From the IMG/VR virus record IMGVR_UViG_3300030060_000247, positions 1 to 33,128 of that record: a stretch of 33,128 nt of DNA; one strand, 5' to 3'. Below are positions 16,522 to 26,502 of the stretch, one piece after another (position 1 is the stretch's first letter; every line of letters starts with the position of its first letter). The translations under genes and the position numbers were made by a program. A model generated the notes under the pieces. It was not told the origin of the DNA. It did no database searches and was given only the letters and a program-made list of their open reading frames with translations. The DNA comes from a virus.

Positions 16522-19500
16522 CAGCCTGCTTCTAACGCTGCGAGGCGTGTTTCAATATCTGCTAATCGTTGTTCTGTAGCTGCACCAATAAATGCCAACA
16601 ACTCTGGGTAGCGAACACCTAACCGTGTGCGTTTGGTTGCACCCTCTGGTGCTTCTTCTTCTGTGTCGTATGTGTCAACGCGAGTGTAAGCGTCTTTGGC
16701 TTCTACAGCCTCAACGGCAGCACTAACCTGCTTGCCGTCATCGTCATAAACGGCATCAGCAGCCTCAACAGCCTTCACAGCGGCTACCTCTGTGCTTGTT
16801 TCCCACCAAGTATCGCTACACCAAAACGCATACTTCGTTGCGTCTAGCCCAGCGTCAGACATGGCAGCTTGTACTTCTTGTGCAATTACGCCTGTGTGGG
16901 TACGGGCTGCGTCACCCTTTGCTGTAACTTTGCTTTTCCATTTGAATGTCTTGAACAACTTGCTGATGGCTTTCGCAGCAGTAATTTCTGCGCTGGTGAG
17001 TGTTGCAATGTTTTGCTTTTCGTTTTCGTCAGATGTTTGGATAGTGCCGTTGGTCGCAAAGATATCGTCAAACCTTATAGAAGCCCCGCCTAAATCTGTA
17101 GCGTCATCGTCAGTGCCGCCAGTGTTAGTCGTTGGGGTTATAGCACCATTACCAAAACGCAACCCTTTGTGGCCTGACGTGGTGGACATTATCGCTAAAT
17201 CGCTACTGACTGTGCTAATGTCTCCCACAGACGTACCATCTCGTTGGAAGCCAATAAGTTGACCGTCATCACTGTTTCTGGATATTGCCATCACAATTCC
17301 GCTGTCTCTAGCAAACAATGATGATGATGTTGGTCTTAAACTAACGCCTTCTCCTGAAGTTCCTGCTGATGTTCTGCCGACCAGCAGATTGCCGCTGCTG
17401 TCGATACGCATCTTCTCGGTAGTTCCGATATTAAAAATGTGCGCTGCACTAGAACCGCAACGATATTGAAAATTGTTTGTCGACGCATTTCTATTGTCAA
17501 AAAAGTAATCACCATTTCTTGTAACGACAAAACTGTCGCCTTGAAAACGTGTGATATCACCGCTTGATGATTCCAACTTTATTTGGTGTGTATCACCAGA
17601 TACAATGTGAAGGGGGCAAGTATCTGGGCTGTTAGTACCTATGCCAACCTTGTCATTCCCCCCATCAACAAACAACATATTGGCGTTGCCGTTAGACTCA
17701 ACACGGAAGTCTACGTTTTGACTGTCCTCGTTTACTACAGCTTCTGTTTGACCAATTTTAATTCCAGAAACAAGACTGTCAGCCCTACGAACATTTAACT
17801 GTAATTCACCATCTTCAGCCGTGTTTGTAACATCACGCAAAACACTTTGAATTTCTGAAAATACGACTGAATTGCCAGCACTATCGTCTGCTTTAAATAA
17901 TATTGCTCCTGTTGAGTCACCATCAGCGGGGCTGCTAGAATCTCTTACCAAAGCTATTTTAGGACCAGCATTTGCATCTGCGCTTGTAGATGTAAGTGTA
18001 AGGTTTGTATGGTCAGAAATTGATGAAGTGATTGCACCGCAAGTAAGTGTTGCTGTGTTTACTATGTCAACATTACCGTCAATATCAACAGCATCTAGGT
18101 TGGTGGTGCCGTCAACGTCTATGTCTCCACTGATATCGAGTGAGCCAAATGTTCCAACGCCAGTTGTAGTAATATTGCTAGATCCAACGTCAATCGCGCC
18201 GAAGCCGCTTGTGATGCTGCCGCTGTTGAGTGCGCCAGTTGTAACAATGTTAGAGTCTCCAGCCGCTGGTGCAGCCCCGATATCAGACAGCACTTCTGAT
18301 GCAGACCTACCCTCTACAGATGTTCCATCTATTCGTAAGAAATCATTATCAGCAACGCCTGATGTGAATATGGGAATATTAGTGTTAGATATACCAAAAG
18401 TTAAAGCAGCTTGACCACCTATGTCGGACAACACCTCTGATGCAGAACGCCCCTCAATCGCTGTGCCATCCACGCGCAAGAAATCATTGTCAGCAACGCC
18501 GCTGGTAAACTTTGGCACATTGTTGTTTGAGATGCCTGTGTCCAAAGTGGCAGTGGCTGTAATGGCTGTTCCGTTCAACGTCATGGCATCGGCCTCAAGC
18601 GTGCCGTCAAAGTCACCATCTACTGCATCTATATTACCTTTGAATACTGTAGCCGTGATTGTCCCTGTGCTTGGGTTGTAAGTTAGGTTGCCATCCATCT
18701 CCAAGCCAACATTGCCTGTGCTTGAGGTGGCATCTTCTACAAAAGTAATAAGGTTTTCTTCGTTTGTGCTTTCGTTATCCGTGACCAAAACGTGAGCAGA
18801 GTTAGTGGCGTCAGTGACAGTTACACCCGCGATCACAGTATTCAGTGCTGTGCCATTGACAGTGATTGCATCAGCCTCAAGTGTGCCATCAATGTCAGCA
18901 TCACCGCTAACGTCTAACGACCCAGCGTCTAACTCGCCAGTGAGTGTGATGTTACGGAAACTAGCAGCATCTTTGTTGCTATCGACTACTACAGCCTTAG
19001 ATGCCGCTACTGTACCTGCTGTAACGCCATCAATGGCCTCTAACTCAGCCTCATTGATAACTGCCCCAGAACCAAGTGTAAGCTCCCCCGACAGTGTTAT
19101 GTTGCGGAAGCCCGTGATGTCTTTGTTGCCATCAACTAGAACGCCCTTGCTTGCTGATACGGTTCCTGCCGTGACGCCAGAAAACAAGCTCTCAATCAAC
19201 AAGTCATACTTGGAACTATTTGTGTTTGTCGTAAGAGGTTGGGAGCCGCTAGATGTGTGTGCCTCATTTACAAAGAAGATATTGCCAGTGCTTGTGTCTT
19301 TGACAATATCGCGCTGGTTGTAGGACGTAGATGCTGCCCAATCCCCTCTGTTGGTGCCAAGCTCTTGAGTAACAGACAACTCACCAGAGCTATCAAACGC
19401 AAGAATCTTGTTAGCACGATCTGTTGCGCCAACCGTAAACTCAGTAGATGTCATGGTGTTTGTGCGAGATAGCTTGATGGAGCGGTCAAGCTCGTCTTGC

Positions 19501-19853
19501 TGGTCTTGTGTCATAAGAGTTAGCTTATCAAGCGCATCCTCATGTGAGGCGGCAGGGAATGGATCATTAGGAGTGTAGTCTGTGGCCTGTGTCTGCGCAG
19601 TCTGGCGTAGCAGCACCACTGTTTGCGCAGATGTTGGCGCACTGCCAAACACCACATTACCACCACTTGAATTACCAACACCCGTAACGCTGTAATGCGT
19701 TGTCTTCGTCTGAACAGTCTCTGTGCCAGTAGCTGTGGTGCGCAGGATGACAGTGATATCGTCATCGTCAAATATCTTGAAGGAGTAAGCAAAGGTGGTG
19801 GTAGAACCATTCCCTGTGTAGCTGTTCCTTTTGGTTGTGCTGCTAACTGTCAT
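16521..19853 (-). CDS. Tail fibre with T7-type N-terminus and C-terminal S74 chaperone
   Basis: A 1110-aa host-recognition protein. The start (ATG behind AAGGAGT) gives NSYTGNGSTTTFAYSFKIFDDDDITV, the T7 gp17-type tail-attachment domain, and HEDALDKLTLMTQDQQDEL (near 105-123). The centre is rich in short beta-repeats (SGELTLGSG, SGDIDVDGT, DADIDGTLEAD). Two near-identical 35-residue blocks (SGVADNDFLRVDGT then EGRSASEVLSDIG, and a second copy) lie around residues 440-530. The end holds a peptidase S74 domain: SDENEKQNI gives S941 and K946, and GVIAQEVQAA follows, typical of intramolecular chaperones that trimerise the fibre then cleave themselves off. The last 25 residues form a coiled coil (EQRLADIETRLAAL). 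Confidence 0.9.
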   Translation of the reverse strand: MTVSSTTKRNSYTGNGSTTTFAYSFKIFDDDDITVILRTTATGTETVQTKTTHYSVTGVGNSSGGNVVFGSAPTSAQTVVLLRQTAQTQATDYTPNDPFPAASHEDALDKLTLMTQDQQDELDRSIKLSRTNTMTSTEFTVGATDRANKILAFDSSGELSVTQELGTNRGDWAASTSYNQRDIVKDTSTGNIFFVNEAHTSSGSQPLTTNTNSSKYDLLIESLFSGVTAGTVSASKGVLVDGNKDITGFRNITLSGELTLGSGAVINEAELEAIDGVTAGTVAASKAVVVDSNKDAASFRNITLTGELDAGSLDVSGDADIDGTLEADAITVNGTALNTVIAGVTVTDATNSAHVLVTDNESTNEENLITFVEDATSSTGNVGLEMDGNLTYNPSTGTITATVFKGNIDAVDGDFDGTLEADAMTLNGTAITATATLDTGISNNNVPKFTSGVADNDFLRVDGTAIEGRSASEVLSDIGGQAALTFGISNTNIPIFTSGVADNDFLRIDGTSVEGRSASEVLSDIGAAPAAGDSNIVTTGALNSGSITSGFGAIDVGSSNITTTGVGTFGSLDISGDIDVDGTTNLDAVDIDGNVDIVNTATLTCGAITSSISDHTNLTLTSTSADANAGPKIALVRDSSSPADGDSTGAILFKADDSAGNSVVFSEIQSVLRDVTNTAEDGELQLNVRRADSLVSGIKIGQTEAVVNEDSQNVDFRVESNGNANMLFVDGGNDKVGIGTNSPDTCPLHIVSGDTHQIKLESSSGDITRFQGDSFVVTRNGDYFFDNRNASTNNFQYRCGSSAAHIFNIGTTEKMRIDSSGNLLVGRTSAGTSGEGVSLRPTSSSLFARDSGIVMAISRNSDDGQLIGFQRDGTSVGDISTVSSDLAIMSTTSGHKGLRFGNGAITPTTNTGGTDDDATDLGGASIRFDDIFATNGTIQTSDENEKQNIATLTSAEITAAKAISKLFKTFKWKSKVTAKGDAARTHTGVIAQEVQAAMSDAGLDATKYAFWCSDTWWETSTEVAAVKAVEAADAVYDDDGKQVSAAVEAVEAKDAYTRVDTYDTEEEAPEGATKRTRLGVRYPELLAFIGAATEQRLADIETRLAALEAG

Positions 19854-19905
19854 TTTTTACTCCTTACACCTTTATACGCTATTTTCGGTTTACTTAAAAG
19901 AAAAC
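19854..19905 (-). other. Short leader between ejection protein and fibre
   Basis: A 52-bp gap with the fibre ribosome site AAGGAGT. It contains no clear hairpin or promoter. It is one of the few non-overlapping junctions of the late operon, so a promoter or processing site could be present but I cannot see it. Confidence 0.3.
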
Positions 19906-22900
19906 TCAATTTTGAAGTGATTTGGTCAATTCAAGTCCAGATTTTGCTATTTCAATCATAGTCAAATACAACTGGTCAATCATTTGCCTTTTTTCCTCTG
20001 GCTCTGCTGGACCTTGGTGTATTAGGCGAATTGTTTTGTTTATGTTTGCCAAGCTATCCCTGTAACCAAGCAACGGAACTAAGTTTAAATCTGTTTCAGA
20101 CAAAACTTTATAAGCTTCGTTCAACCTGTTTTCGCCTTGCAATTTTTTAAATGTGTCTAAACGCCCAGAAACCTTCTCGTATTGCCTATAAAAATCCTCA
20201 ATAAATTGAGAGCTTCCAGTTGGCTTGCGCACCAAAAATGCCTGTATTATTGGCAAATCCTCTAACGTCCTTGATGGCTTCGTTGGCTCAACAACAATTC
20301 CAGATTCAACTAACGCTTTATCTGCTGCCTGTATAGCGTATCTGCCAAGCGTTCCTGTCCATGAGCTTATCAAATGGTCTATCTTCTGTGGACTTGATGG
20401 CCCATAACCAAAAGTAATCTCATTAATTGTTTTCCCCAACGCTTTTGCTGTTGAGCTTGTGTATTGATTATACTGAAACTCAGGCAACATGTTTTCCATA
20501 CCGCGAGAAACTATTGGCCTATCAGTAAAAAAATTTCTGTTTGCTTTAAACTCTATAAAAGGCTTTGCAAAGTCAGGTATTGGCCCCATGCTTAGTGCTG
20601 CATCTTTGGCAAACTCTGTAAAAAATCTTGACAAATGACCTGGGTCTTTTGATTCAACAAAATCCATCATATATTCTGCGCCTGTACCAAACAAAAGTCC
20701 TAACTCAAAAGGTTTTGGCACGCGCCACACATGGTAATTCTCAGGCTCGTTTATCGAGCCATCACCAGTTATAAAAATCCAAAACAAATCTTTTTGCCAT
20801 CTTGGCAAACTTTGATATCGTGGATCATCATGGTTCTTGTACCAAAGCAGCATGCTTGGCAAGGTTATGTAAGCGAATATTTTTGCAGATGTGCCAAGTG
20901 GTCTTTTTTGAAAAGCCTCATATATCTTTGCGTAGCCTTGAACTCTGGCATTAAAAAACGCTGAAACCATATTAAGGGCTTGCATTTGCGTTCCCATTTT
21001 TGAGAAGTCGATAGTGATGTCTCTACTCTCAAAACCAGCTTGTTCTATTATGTCTCTATCAGTTAATTTTTTACGTTTTTTAAGTTGGTTAAAGGCAAGT
21101 TTGTATTGCCCTATTCTTCCAGAGCTTTCAAAAAACTCAGACGCTATCCTCAATGACTCAAGTGGGCTTGTAACAATATTCCTAACTTTGCCTTTCGTTA
21201 GATAACGCTTCATATCTTGCCGAAAGTAATTCCTATCAAAGCTTACAAGCATAGACTGTAACGCACCTGATTTGACCCAATCTTGGTACATTTTATCTTT
21301 GCGTATCATATGCCAGAAACCCATAGCATTATGATAAAATGGTATGAATCCACGATCACTCATTATTGCTGCGGATAGAGCATCTCTTTGAAGGTTTCGT
21401 ATCATAAAGTCTGGAGCAAGCGTTGCGCCAGCCCTCAACAGCCTTGATGGGGTTCCAAGAAACCTTAGAAACATATTTGACTGATAGCCGTTCATATCGC
21501 GCAAAGCAGAGGCAATCTCTTCACCAACTTCCCAAATTTCACGCTTACCTTTTCTAAATATAGCAATCTCTGTATTGCTAACCACTTGTCCATTCCTACG
21601 GAAAACAGTCATACCATCCGCAAACTCTGGCTTGATAGGCCCATCAAAAGCAGCTTCAAGCTCTTTTGCTGTAATTTTGGTGCCTCTAACTTTTGCTGGG
21701 ACTTTTTTAATATTAGGGAATGTTTCAGGCAGTTTTTCTACCATCTCAATAAAGCTAGTATAAGCTTTGTTTCTCTCTGCCAAGGCAATGTGGTGCAGTG
21801 CATTTAAATGCACGCTTTCGATTGGGTTGACTATCTTTTTCTGACTGCCCTTAAAGCGTTTAAATGGGTTGCGAACAGCAGAACTAAAATTACTGCCACT
21901 CATGCTCACTGCTTCATCAAGAACCCGATAAAAAGGAACGTAATCCTTGTTCGCCTCAAGGATAGAGTTTCTTACTTCACGACTAAGAACACCGCTATCA
22001 ACAACAAAGTCTACTGTTCTATTTTGGAACTCCACCATTTCTTTAAAAGTAGATTCATATTTTGCTCCTAACTCAACAACTGTTGCTCTAGCTGAATCAA
22101 GCGGAACTCCGGTTTCCTTTCCTTGCTCTGCTTTTTCCAACGCCCTTTTAGATACAGCGTAAGCAGTAAATTCCTTAAAATCTTTATCTGTTTTAATATT
22201 ACGCAAAACCTCTAATAATCCTGGGCCATTTCTTTTCAAAGTTGCAAAATCTAATGTGCCGTATTGCAGGGTGTACATACCGCGCCCAATCATACCTGGC
22301 TGCAAACGCATCTGCGTGTAAGGCGTCATCCTACTTTCAAACGTACCGCCCTCACGTTCAAAGTTTCTTACAGCTTTTAGAATTGGGTGTAGTCTGTCGA
22401 TATAATTTGTAACAAATTTTGCCTTTGTGTCAGACAGAGCCTCCCTTGGTTTCGGAACCTCAAACTCAACTCTTTCTACGACTTTATTGACTGCATCAGA
22501 CGCGCTGACTTCAGTGGGTACGGCATCCCTTCTTGCAAACTCAACTGCATCGACAGGCTCTAAACCGCTTTCACGCGCCTCATTATAACGCTCTGCATTT
22601 AATTCTGGGCGCACTATGTTTCTAGCGTCCTCTGGACGAAACTCATAGTTTACATCTGGCTTTGCACTTTTTGGATTAGAGTCTTGTTTGAATGGCTGTA
22701 TTACGTCAGTCGTAAGTGGCTCATTGCGAAACTTTTGAATGTTATCGCTTGCCAAATCCTCACGCATACGATCATTGAGGGATACTTCTTGCATAACTTC
22801 TGGCGTTGTTTTTGAGGTTTTTTTGACCCGATCTGTAACCATTTTTGTGGCTTTTGCGGCGCCTTCAAGACCACCAAATGTACCAAGAACAAGTGCAGTG

Positions 22901-23832
22901 TTTATAAGCTCATCAGATGTAGGCAACTGCCCTTCCAAAAGGGAGCCAACACCTGTAAATGCTGCGTATTGAGTTGCATATTTTCCTGTCAAACTTTTTG
23001 CGCCTATCCATCCAGGCGCAGCAACGCCTACTCCTAAAGTCAGGCCAGACTTCATGCCTTCTTTAAAACCATGCTCAATAAAAGACCCCCACCAGTCTTG
23101 CCAGCCTCTTGTTTCTCCATTCTGCAAAGCATCAATATACATTGATTTGATACTTTCATTTACAAACCCAGCAGCAAAACCACCTGCGAAAACATTTCCA
23201 CCAGTAGCTGCGGAGCCAGCAACAGCGGATGGCAAGAAAACTGGTAAATCAGCAGTTATATTTGTAACGCTTTCCCACCATCGCTCTAAATGTCCAGTAT
23301 CTTCTGGCTCAGGAGCTAAGGCTTTTGCAGAGTTAAAACCAATTTTTCCATCGCTATGATATTGTACAGCTAGATTAATTGTTGATTTTCCAAGCCCTCT
23401 ATCCCAATACTCACCCCACTCTGCTTTCTCTCCAACAGACCACTCTTTTACCTCTTTTATAACATCTTGCCAGTATGACTGTATTTCTCTAGTGCCAGAT
23501 ATGGGTTTGCCAAACTCCTCTTCAGCGAATGTAAACGCTTGTCCCTCAGTCAAAAATGGCAAAGGTGCAACAGGCATATCTTCTTCTGTTGGAAACGGCT
23601 GGCTTTCATCATCTTCTTTTGCTTGAGGCTGTGCTGATGTTTCTGTTGTTATCTGTTCTTCTTCATTTGTTGGGAGAGTAGATGTCGTGGGCATGCCTAA
23701 GGACTGCATGATCTCTTGTTCAGAAAACCCAGCACCGCTTAAAACATTTACTTGCTCTTTTGCATAAGCATCAATCTCCTCTTGAGAGAATCCTGCGCCT
23801 TGCAAATCCAGTATTTCATTATAAAGACTCAA
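19906..23832 (-). CDS. Large internal virion/ejection protein (gp16-like, LPD38-type)
   Basis: A 1308-aa protein, the largest in the genome. TTG start at 23832 overlaps the gp15-like stop. Two copies of a short motif open it (LQGAGFSQEEIDAY and LSGAGFSEQEIMQS). A glycine/alanine stretch near residues 200-270 (FLPSAVAGSAATGGNVFAGG) looks membrane-seeking. The C-terminal third has TPSRLLRAGATLAPDFMIRNLQRDALSA, FFNARVQGYAKIYEAF and YITLPSMLLWYKNHDDPRY, resembling the LPD38-type domain of large polyvalent phage proteins. I see no lysozyme motif at the N-terminus, unlike T7 gp16. It presumably enters the cell with DNA and forms a periplasm-spanning conduit. Confidence 0.8.
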   Translation of the reverse strand: MSLYNEILDLQGAGFSQEEIDAYAKEQVNVLSGAGFSEQEIMQSLGMPTTSTLPTNEEEQITTETSAQPQAKEDDESQPFPTEEDMPVAPLPFLTEGQAFTFAEEEFGKPISGTREIQSYWQDVIKEVKEWSVGEKAEWGEYWDRGLGKSTINLAVQYHSDGKIGFNSAKALAPEPEDTGHLERWWESVTNITADLPVFLPSAVAGSAATGGNVFAGGFAAGFVNESIKSMYIDALQNGETRGWQDWWGSFIEHGFKEGMKSGLTLGVGVAAPGWIGAKSLTGKYATQYAAFTGVGSLLEGQLPTSDELINTALVLGTFGGLEGAAKATKMVTDRVKKTSKTTPEVMQEVSLNDRMREDLASDNIQKFRNEPLTTDVIQPFKQDSNPKSAKPDVNYEFRPEDARNIVRPELNAERYNEARESGLEPVDAVEFARRDAVPTEVSASDAVNKVVERVEFEVPKPREALSDTKAKFVTNYIDRLHPILKAVRNFEREGGTFESRMTPYTQMRLQPGMIGRGMYTLQYGTLDFATLKRNGPGLLEVLRNIKTDKDFKEFTAYAVSKRALEKAEQGKETGVPLDSARATVVELGAKYESTFKEMVEFQNRTVDFVVDSGVLSREVRNSILEANKDYVPFYRVLDEAVSMSGSNFSSAVRNPFKRFKGSQKKIVNPIESVHLNALHHIALAERNKAYTSFIEMVEKLPETFPNIKKVPAKVRGTKITAKELEAAFDGPIKPEFADGMTVFRRNGQVVSNTEIAIFRKGKREIWEVGEEIASALRDMNGYQSNMFLRFLGTPSRLLRAGATLAPDFMIRNLQRDALSAAIMSDRGFIPFYHNAMGFWHMIRKDKMYQDWVKSGALQSMLVSFDRNYFRQDMKRYLTKGKVRNIVTSPLESLRIASEFFESSGRIGQYKLAFNQLKKRKKLTDRDIIEQAGFESRDITIDFSKMGTQMQALNMVSAFFNARVQGYAKIYEAFQKRPLGTSAKIFAYITLPSMLLWYKNHDDPRYQSLPRWQKDLFWIFITGDGSINEPENYHVWRVPKPFELGLLFGTGAEYMMDFVESKDPGHLSRFFTEFAKDAALSMGPIPDFAKPFIEFKANRNFFTDRPIVSRGMENMLPEFQYNQYTSSTAKALGKTINEITFGYGPSSPQKIDHLISSWTGTLGRYAIQAADKALVESGIVVEPTKPSRTLEDLPIIQAFLVRKPTGSSQFIEDFYRQYEKVSGRLDTFKKLQGENRLNEAYKVLSETDLNLVPLLGYRDSLANINKTIRLIHQGPAEPEEKRQMIDQLYLTMIEIAKSGLELTKSLQN

Positions 23833-26000
23833 TTTGCCCCCATAAGGTTATTAAAAATTGGTGGATTTGGGCCTGTTTTCCATTTTTGGTACTCTTCGCT
23901 ATTTAAATAATCCTGCATGCTTTGATTAGGCAATTTTTGTGGTGGCCTTACTTCATCTAGCCCTGGCATTTCTTGATTTTGAGCTAAACCCTGCCTAATC
24001 TCTTGCATTAACTCTTGATCGCTTGGTGTAAACTTCTCGTCTGCTTGAATTAAAAAACTCGGAGATCGCGGATCTAATAAGTCTGTAGCAGATATCCCAT
24101 CACCAAGCCCCTTTAAAAACCTTTTTCTCATTTGCTGCGTAAAGTCATAAAACCTTGCATCACTTTGTAGGTTAAGTTTTGCAAAAGCTGGATTTCCAAT
24201 AATTTTGTCTTTATAAGCATTTAAAAAAGCTTGGAATCTATCCAACTCTTTAAGACGTTGTGAGCTAAAAGCTGATTCTGTTGCCCTTTGTCTAGTTGAA
24301 ATATAATTCTCAAAATCACTTACATCATCATCACTAAGACTTTGCCCTGATCTTTCCAATAAACTTAAACCAGCCCCATTGTTTGCTGCTTTTGTTTCAT
24401 CAGAGTCACTGGGAACAGTAAATTTTTGAGTTAAGGATGCTATTTGCCCTGTAAATACTTTGTCTCTTGTTTCTCGAAATATTCCGGGGGAACTATCAGT
24501 CAAAATCTCTCCCCTTGACCTTCTCCCAGCTAAATCTTTTAGCTGTTCACGCAAAGTCTCTCCAGCGCCCCCAATGAAATCTAATTGATTCAAATCAGTT
24601 ATGCTTAATTGACCATTTAATATTTTTTCTTTGTTTTCTGTGTAAATTTTTTCATTTGTATCCCTTTCAATTCTATCATTTTTTCTTTGTGTAAAAGAAA
24701 CTTGGTTTCTGGCTGACTGCAATCTATTTTGCCACAAGTCCTCAATTTTAAGCTTTTGCTCCTCTGTCAAGGTTTTCCACTCTGACTCAAGTTGCTTGTT
24801 GCCTTCAAAGTTGCCTTTTCTTGCATTTTCTAAAAGAGATTCAACAGTTTCTATAGTATCAAAATCAGCTTCCCCGATATCAGATATGGGAAGATACGAA
24901 ACAAATCTTGCAACTTGTTCATCGTCAGTATCTGATAATTTTTTGTTTTTGGCTGCAATAAGTTTATTTAATACCCTTTCGCGCATAGCTTCTTCAGCGC
25001 CAGTCAAATCAATGCGCCCTGCCTCAAATGTAGTTCCATCCACTCCAGGCACTTCAAACATCAAGGTAATAACAGAGTCATTCTTTCTTACTGAATTAAT
25101 TGCAGCATCAATCTCTTCAAACGCAATATCTTCTAAGGGAAGATTATTAATATCCCCTATAATACCGTCATTGATTTCTTGTTTTAGTGCAGTTCTTCTG
25201 GTGCTTATCGAGGTTCGCAAAGAATCTTTAACTGAACTTGAAACCATAAGTCTGTCAATTCCAGTTTCTATCTCATCTAGTCTTTCAAAAGTGGTCGCTG
25301 ATGCTATAGCTTCATTCTTAGAGCTTGCCAGAACTCTTTGACCTATCTGATGAGCCGGTATTCTTGGATTGCCACCGTTAGCAACCAAACTGTTTGCAGA
25401 TTCTATCAAGTCCATAGAGACTGTTGCGAGGTATTCACTGTCCTCACTTCCATTAAGTTCTGCTAAAGCACTATCAACTCTAGCGTTATGCGAACGGGTG
25501 CTTTCGTTGGTGCCGTGATTAAAAGCATTTGTTTTGGCATTGGTAAGCTTGGGCGCGAGGCCATTCAAAACTTTTCTTTCTACCAAAGATTTTTGCCTAT
25601 CAGTTAAAGGCAACGCGGCGATTCTTGACTTTGCTTTTGCCGTTATGCTTTCGTTAAATGCAGTCGCAGCCGCGCTCGTTGTGGTAAACCTAGTTGATGA
25701 ATTAAGTATGTAATCATCAGCAAGTCTTCCAAACTCAAGACTTAACTGATTTGCGGCCTTGTCTGTCTCTCTACTCTGTTCAGCTTTCTCAAACTCAAAA
25801 TCTATTCTTGCCTTTTGAGAGTTATAATTAATTTGATTTTGCGCAAAATTTTGACCAGCCCTGCCTATAGTTTCACCAAGAGAGGCTAACTGTCTAGCAG
25901 GAGAGGACAGAGCCTGTGCATCAATGCTTGTGCCAAGCTGACCCGTTGCCACGTCAACAGATGGCCCAAGACCTTTGTTATAAAGGGGTATTTTTGGCAC
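23829..26000 (-). CDS. Internal virion protein (gp15-like)
   Basis: A 723-aa protein from GTG 26000, overlapping the gp14-like gene by 23 bp. It starts MPKIPLYNKGLGPSVDVATG and is long, helical and charged (QNQINYNSQKARIDFEFEKAEQSRETDKAA; RIERDTNEKIYTENKEKIL), matching the architecture of T7 gp15-type ejection proteins. A C-terminal PPQKLPNQSMQDYLNSEEY tail is typical. It would assemble in the core above the portal and leave with DNA. Identity is by gene order and composition; no enzyme motif. Confidence 0.78.
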   Translation of the reverse strand: MPKIPLYNKGLGPSVDVATGQLGTSIDAQALSSPARQLASLGETIGRAGQNFAQNQINYNSQKARIDFEFEKAEQSRETDKAANQLSLEFGRLADDYILNSSTRFTTTSAAATAFNESITAKAKSRIAALPLTDRQKSLVERKVLNGLAPKLTNAKTNAFNHGTNESTRSHNARVDSALAELNGSEDSEYLATVSMDLIESANSLVANGGNPRIPAHQIGQRVLASSKNEAIASATTFERLDEIETGIDRLMVSSSVKDSLRTSISTRRTALKQEINDGIIGDINNLPLEDIAFEEIDAAINSVRKNDSVITLMFEVPGVDGTTFEAGRIDLTGAEEAMRERVLNKLIAAKNKKLSDTDDEQVARFVSYLPISDIGEADFDTIETVESLLENARKGNFEGNKQLESEWKTLTEEQKLKIEDLWQNRLQSARNQVSFTQRKNDRIERDTNEKIYTENKEKILNGQLSITDLNQLDFIGGAGETLREQLKDLAGRRSRGEILTDSSPGIFRETRDKVFTGQIASLTQKFTVPSDSDETKAANNGAGLSLLERSGQSLSDDDVSDFENYISTRQRATESAFSSQRLKELDRFQAFLNAYKDKIIGNPAFAKLNLQSDARFYDFTQQMRKRFLKGLGDGISATDLLDPRSPSFLIQADEKFTPSDQELMQEIRQGLAQNQEMPGLDEVRPPQKLPNQSMQDYLNSEEYQKWKTGPNPPIFNNLMGAN

Positions 26001-26502
26001 TACCTAAATCCCTTTCGTAAGAGCTAACTTGAAGATCATATAGTCTTTGATTCTGTTGTGCAGATGAAAAATCGGAAGCGCCGCCAAGCAAACTTTGCAA
26101 AGCCGCTAGATTTGCTCCTGCCGCCCGTGACTCTCCCTCAAGGCGGCGCATGGCTGCCGCTCCTGCTGAACGCGCCGCTTCAACTGACGCAGCATACTGC
26201 ACGCGCTGTGCGTCACGCTCTGTACTAAAATATGTATCAGCCATTGCCTGCAAAGGACTGCCAGACATTTGAACACCTGACTTTGCGGTAGCTGTCCTTT
26301 GTATTCCACGCAATCTTTCTGCGCTTGCGCGAACAGACGCCTCTTGCTGCGCTCTTGCGCGTTGCGTAAGAACAAGGTTGTTCTCTTCAACTTTTGCCTG
26401 AAACTCTCCAAGTTGTCGCGCTTGTTTAGCTAAAGCACGATTGCCTTTGAACCCCAAAACGCTTTGCGCTACACTCGCAGCTTGTGCAACACCTTCAGCC
26501 AT
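25978..26502 (-). CDS. Internal virion protein B (gp14-like)
   Basis: A 174-aa alanine/glutamine-rich helical protein. It begins MAEGVAQAASVAQSVLGFKG, carries RQLGEFQAKVEENNLVLTQRARAQQEASVR and the segment KSGVQMSGSPLQAMADTY, and has RSAGAAAMRRLEGESRAAGAN. This composition and the internal GVxxxGSPLxxxAD signature are typical of podovirus gp14-type ejection proteins that form an outer-membrane pore. ATG overlaps the previous stop (TAATG). Confidence 0.82.
   Translation of the reverse strand: MAEGVAQAASVAQSVLGFKGNRALAKQARQLGEFQAKVEENNLVLTQRARAQQEASVRASAERLRGIQRTATAKSGVQMSGSPLQAMADTYFSTERDAQRVQYAASVEAARSAGAAAMRRLEGESRAAGANLAALQSLLGGASDFSSAQQNQRLYDLQVSSYERDLGSAKNTPL

Noticed and set aside
17872-18681. 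Long open frames on the plus strand opposite the tail fibre
   Set aside because: They are antisense shadows of the repetitive, Ser/Thr/Asp-rich fibre gene, without ribosome sites or recognisable protein features.
16521-19853. Diversity-generating retroelement target in the fibre
   Set aside because: No reverse transcriptase, template repeat or AAC-rich variable region is found. The C-terminus is an S74 chaperone rather than a C-type-lectin fold.
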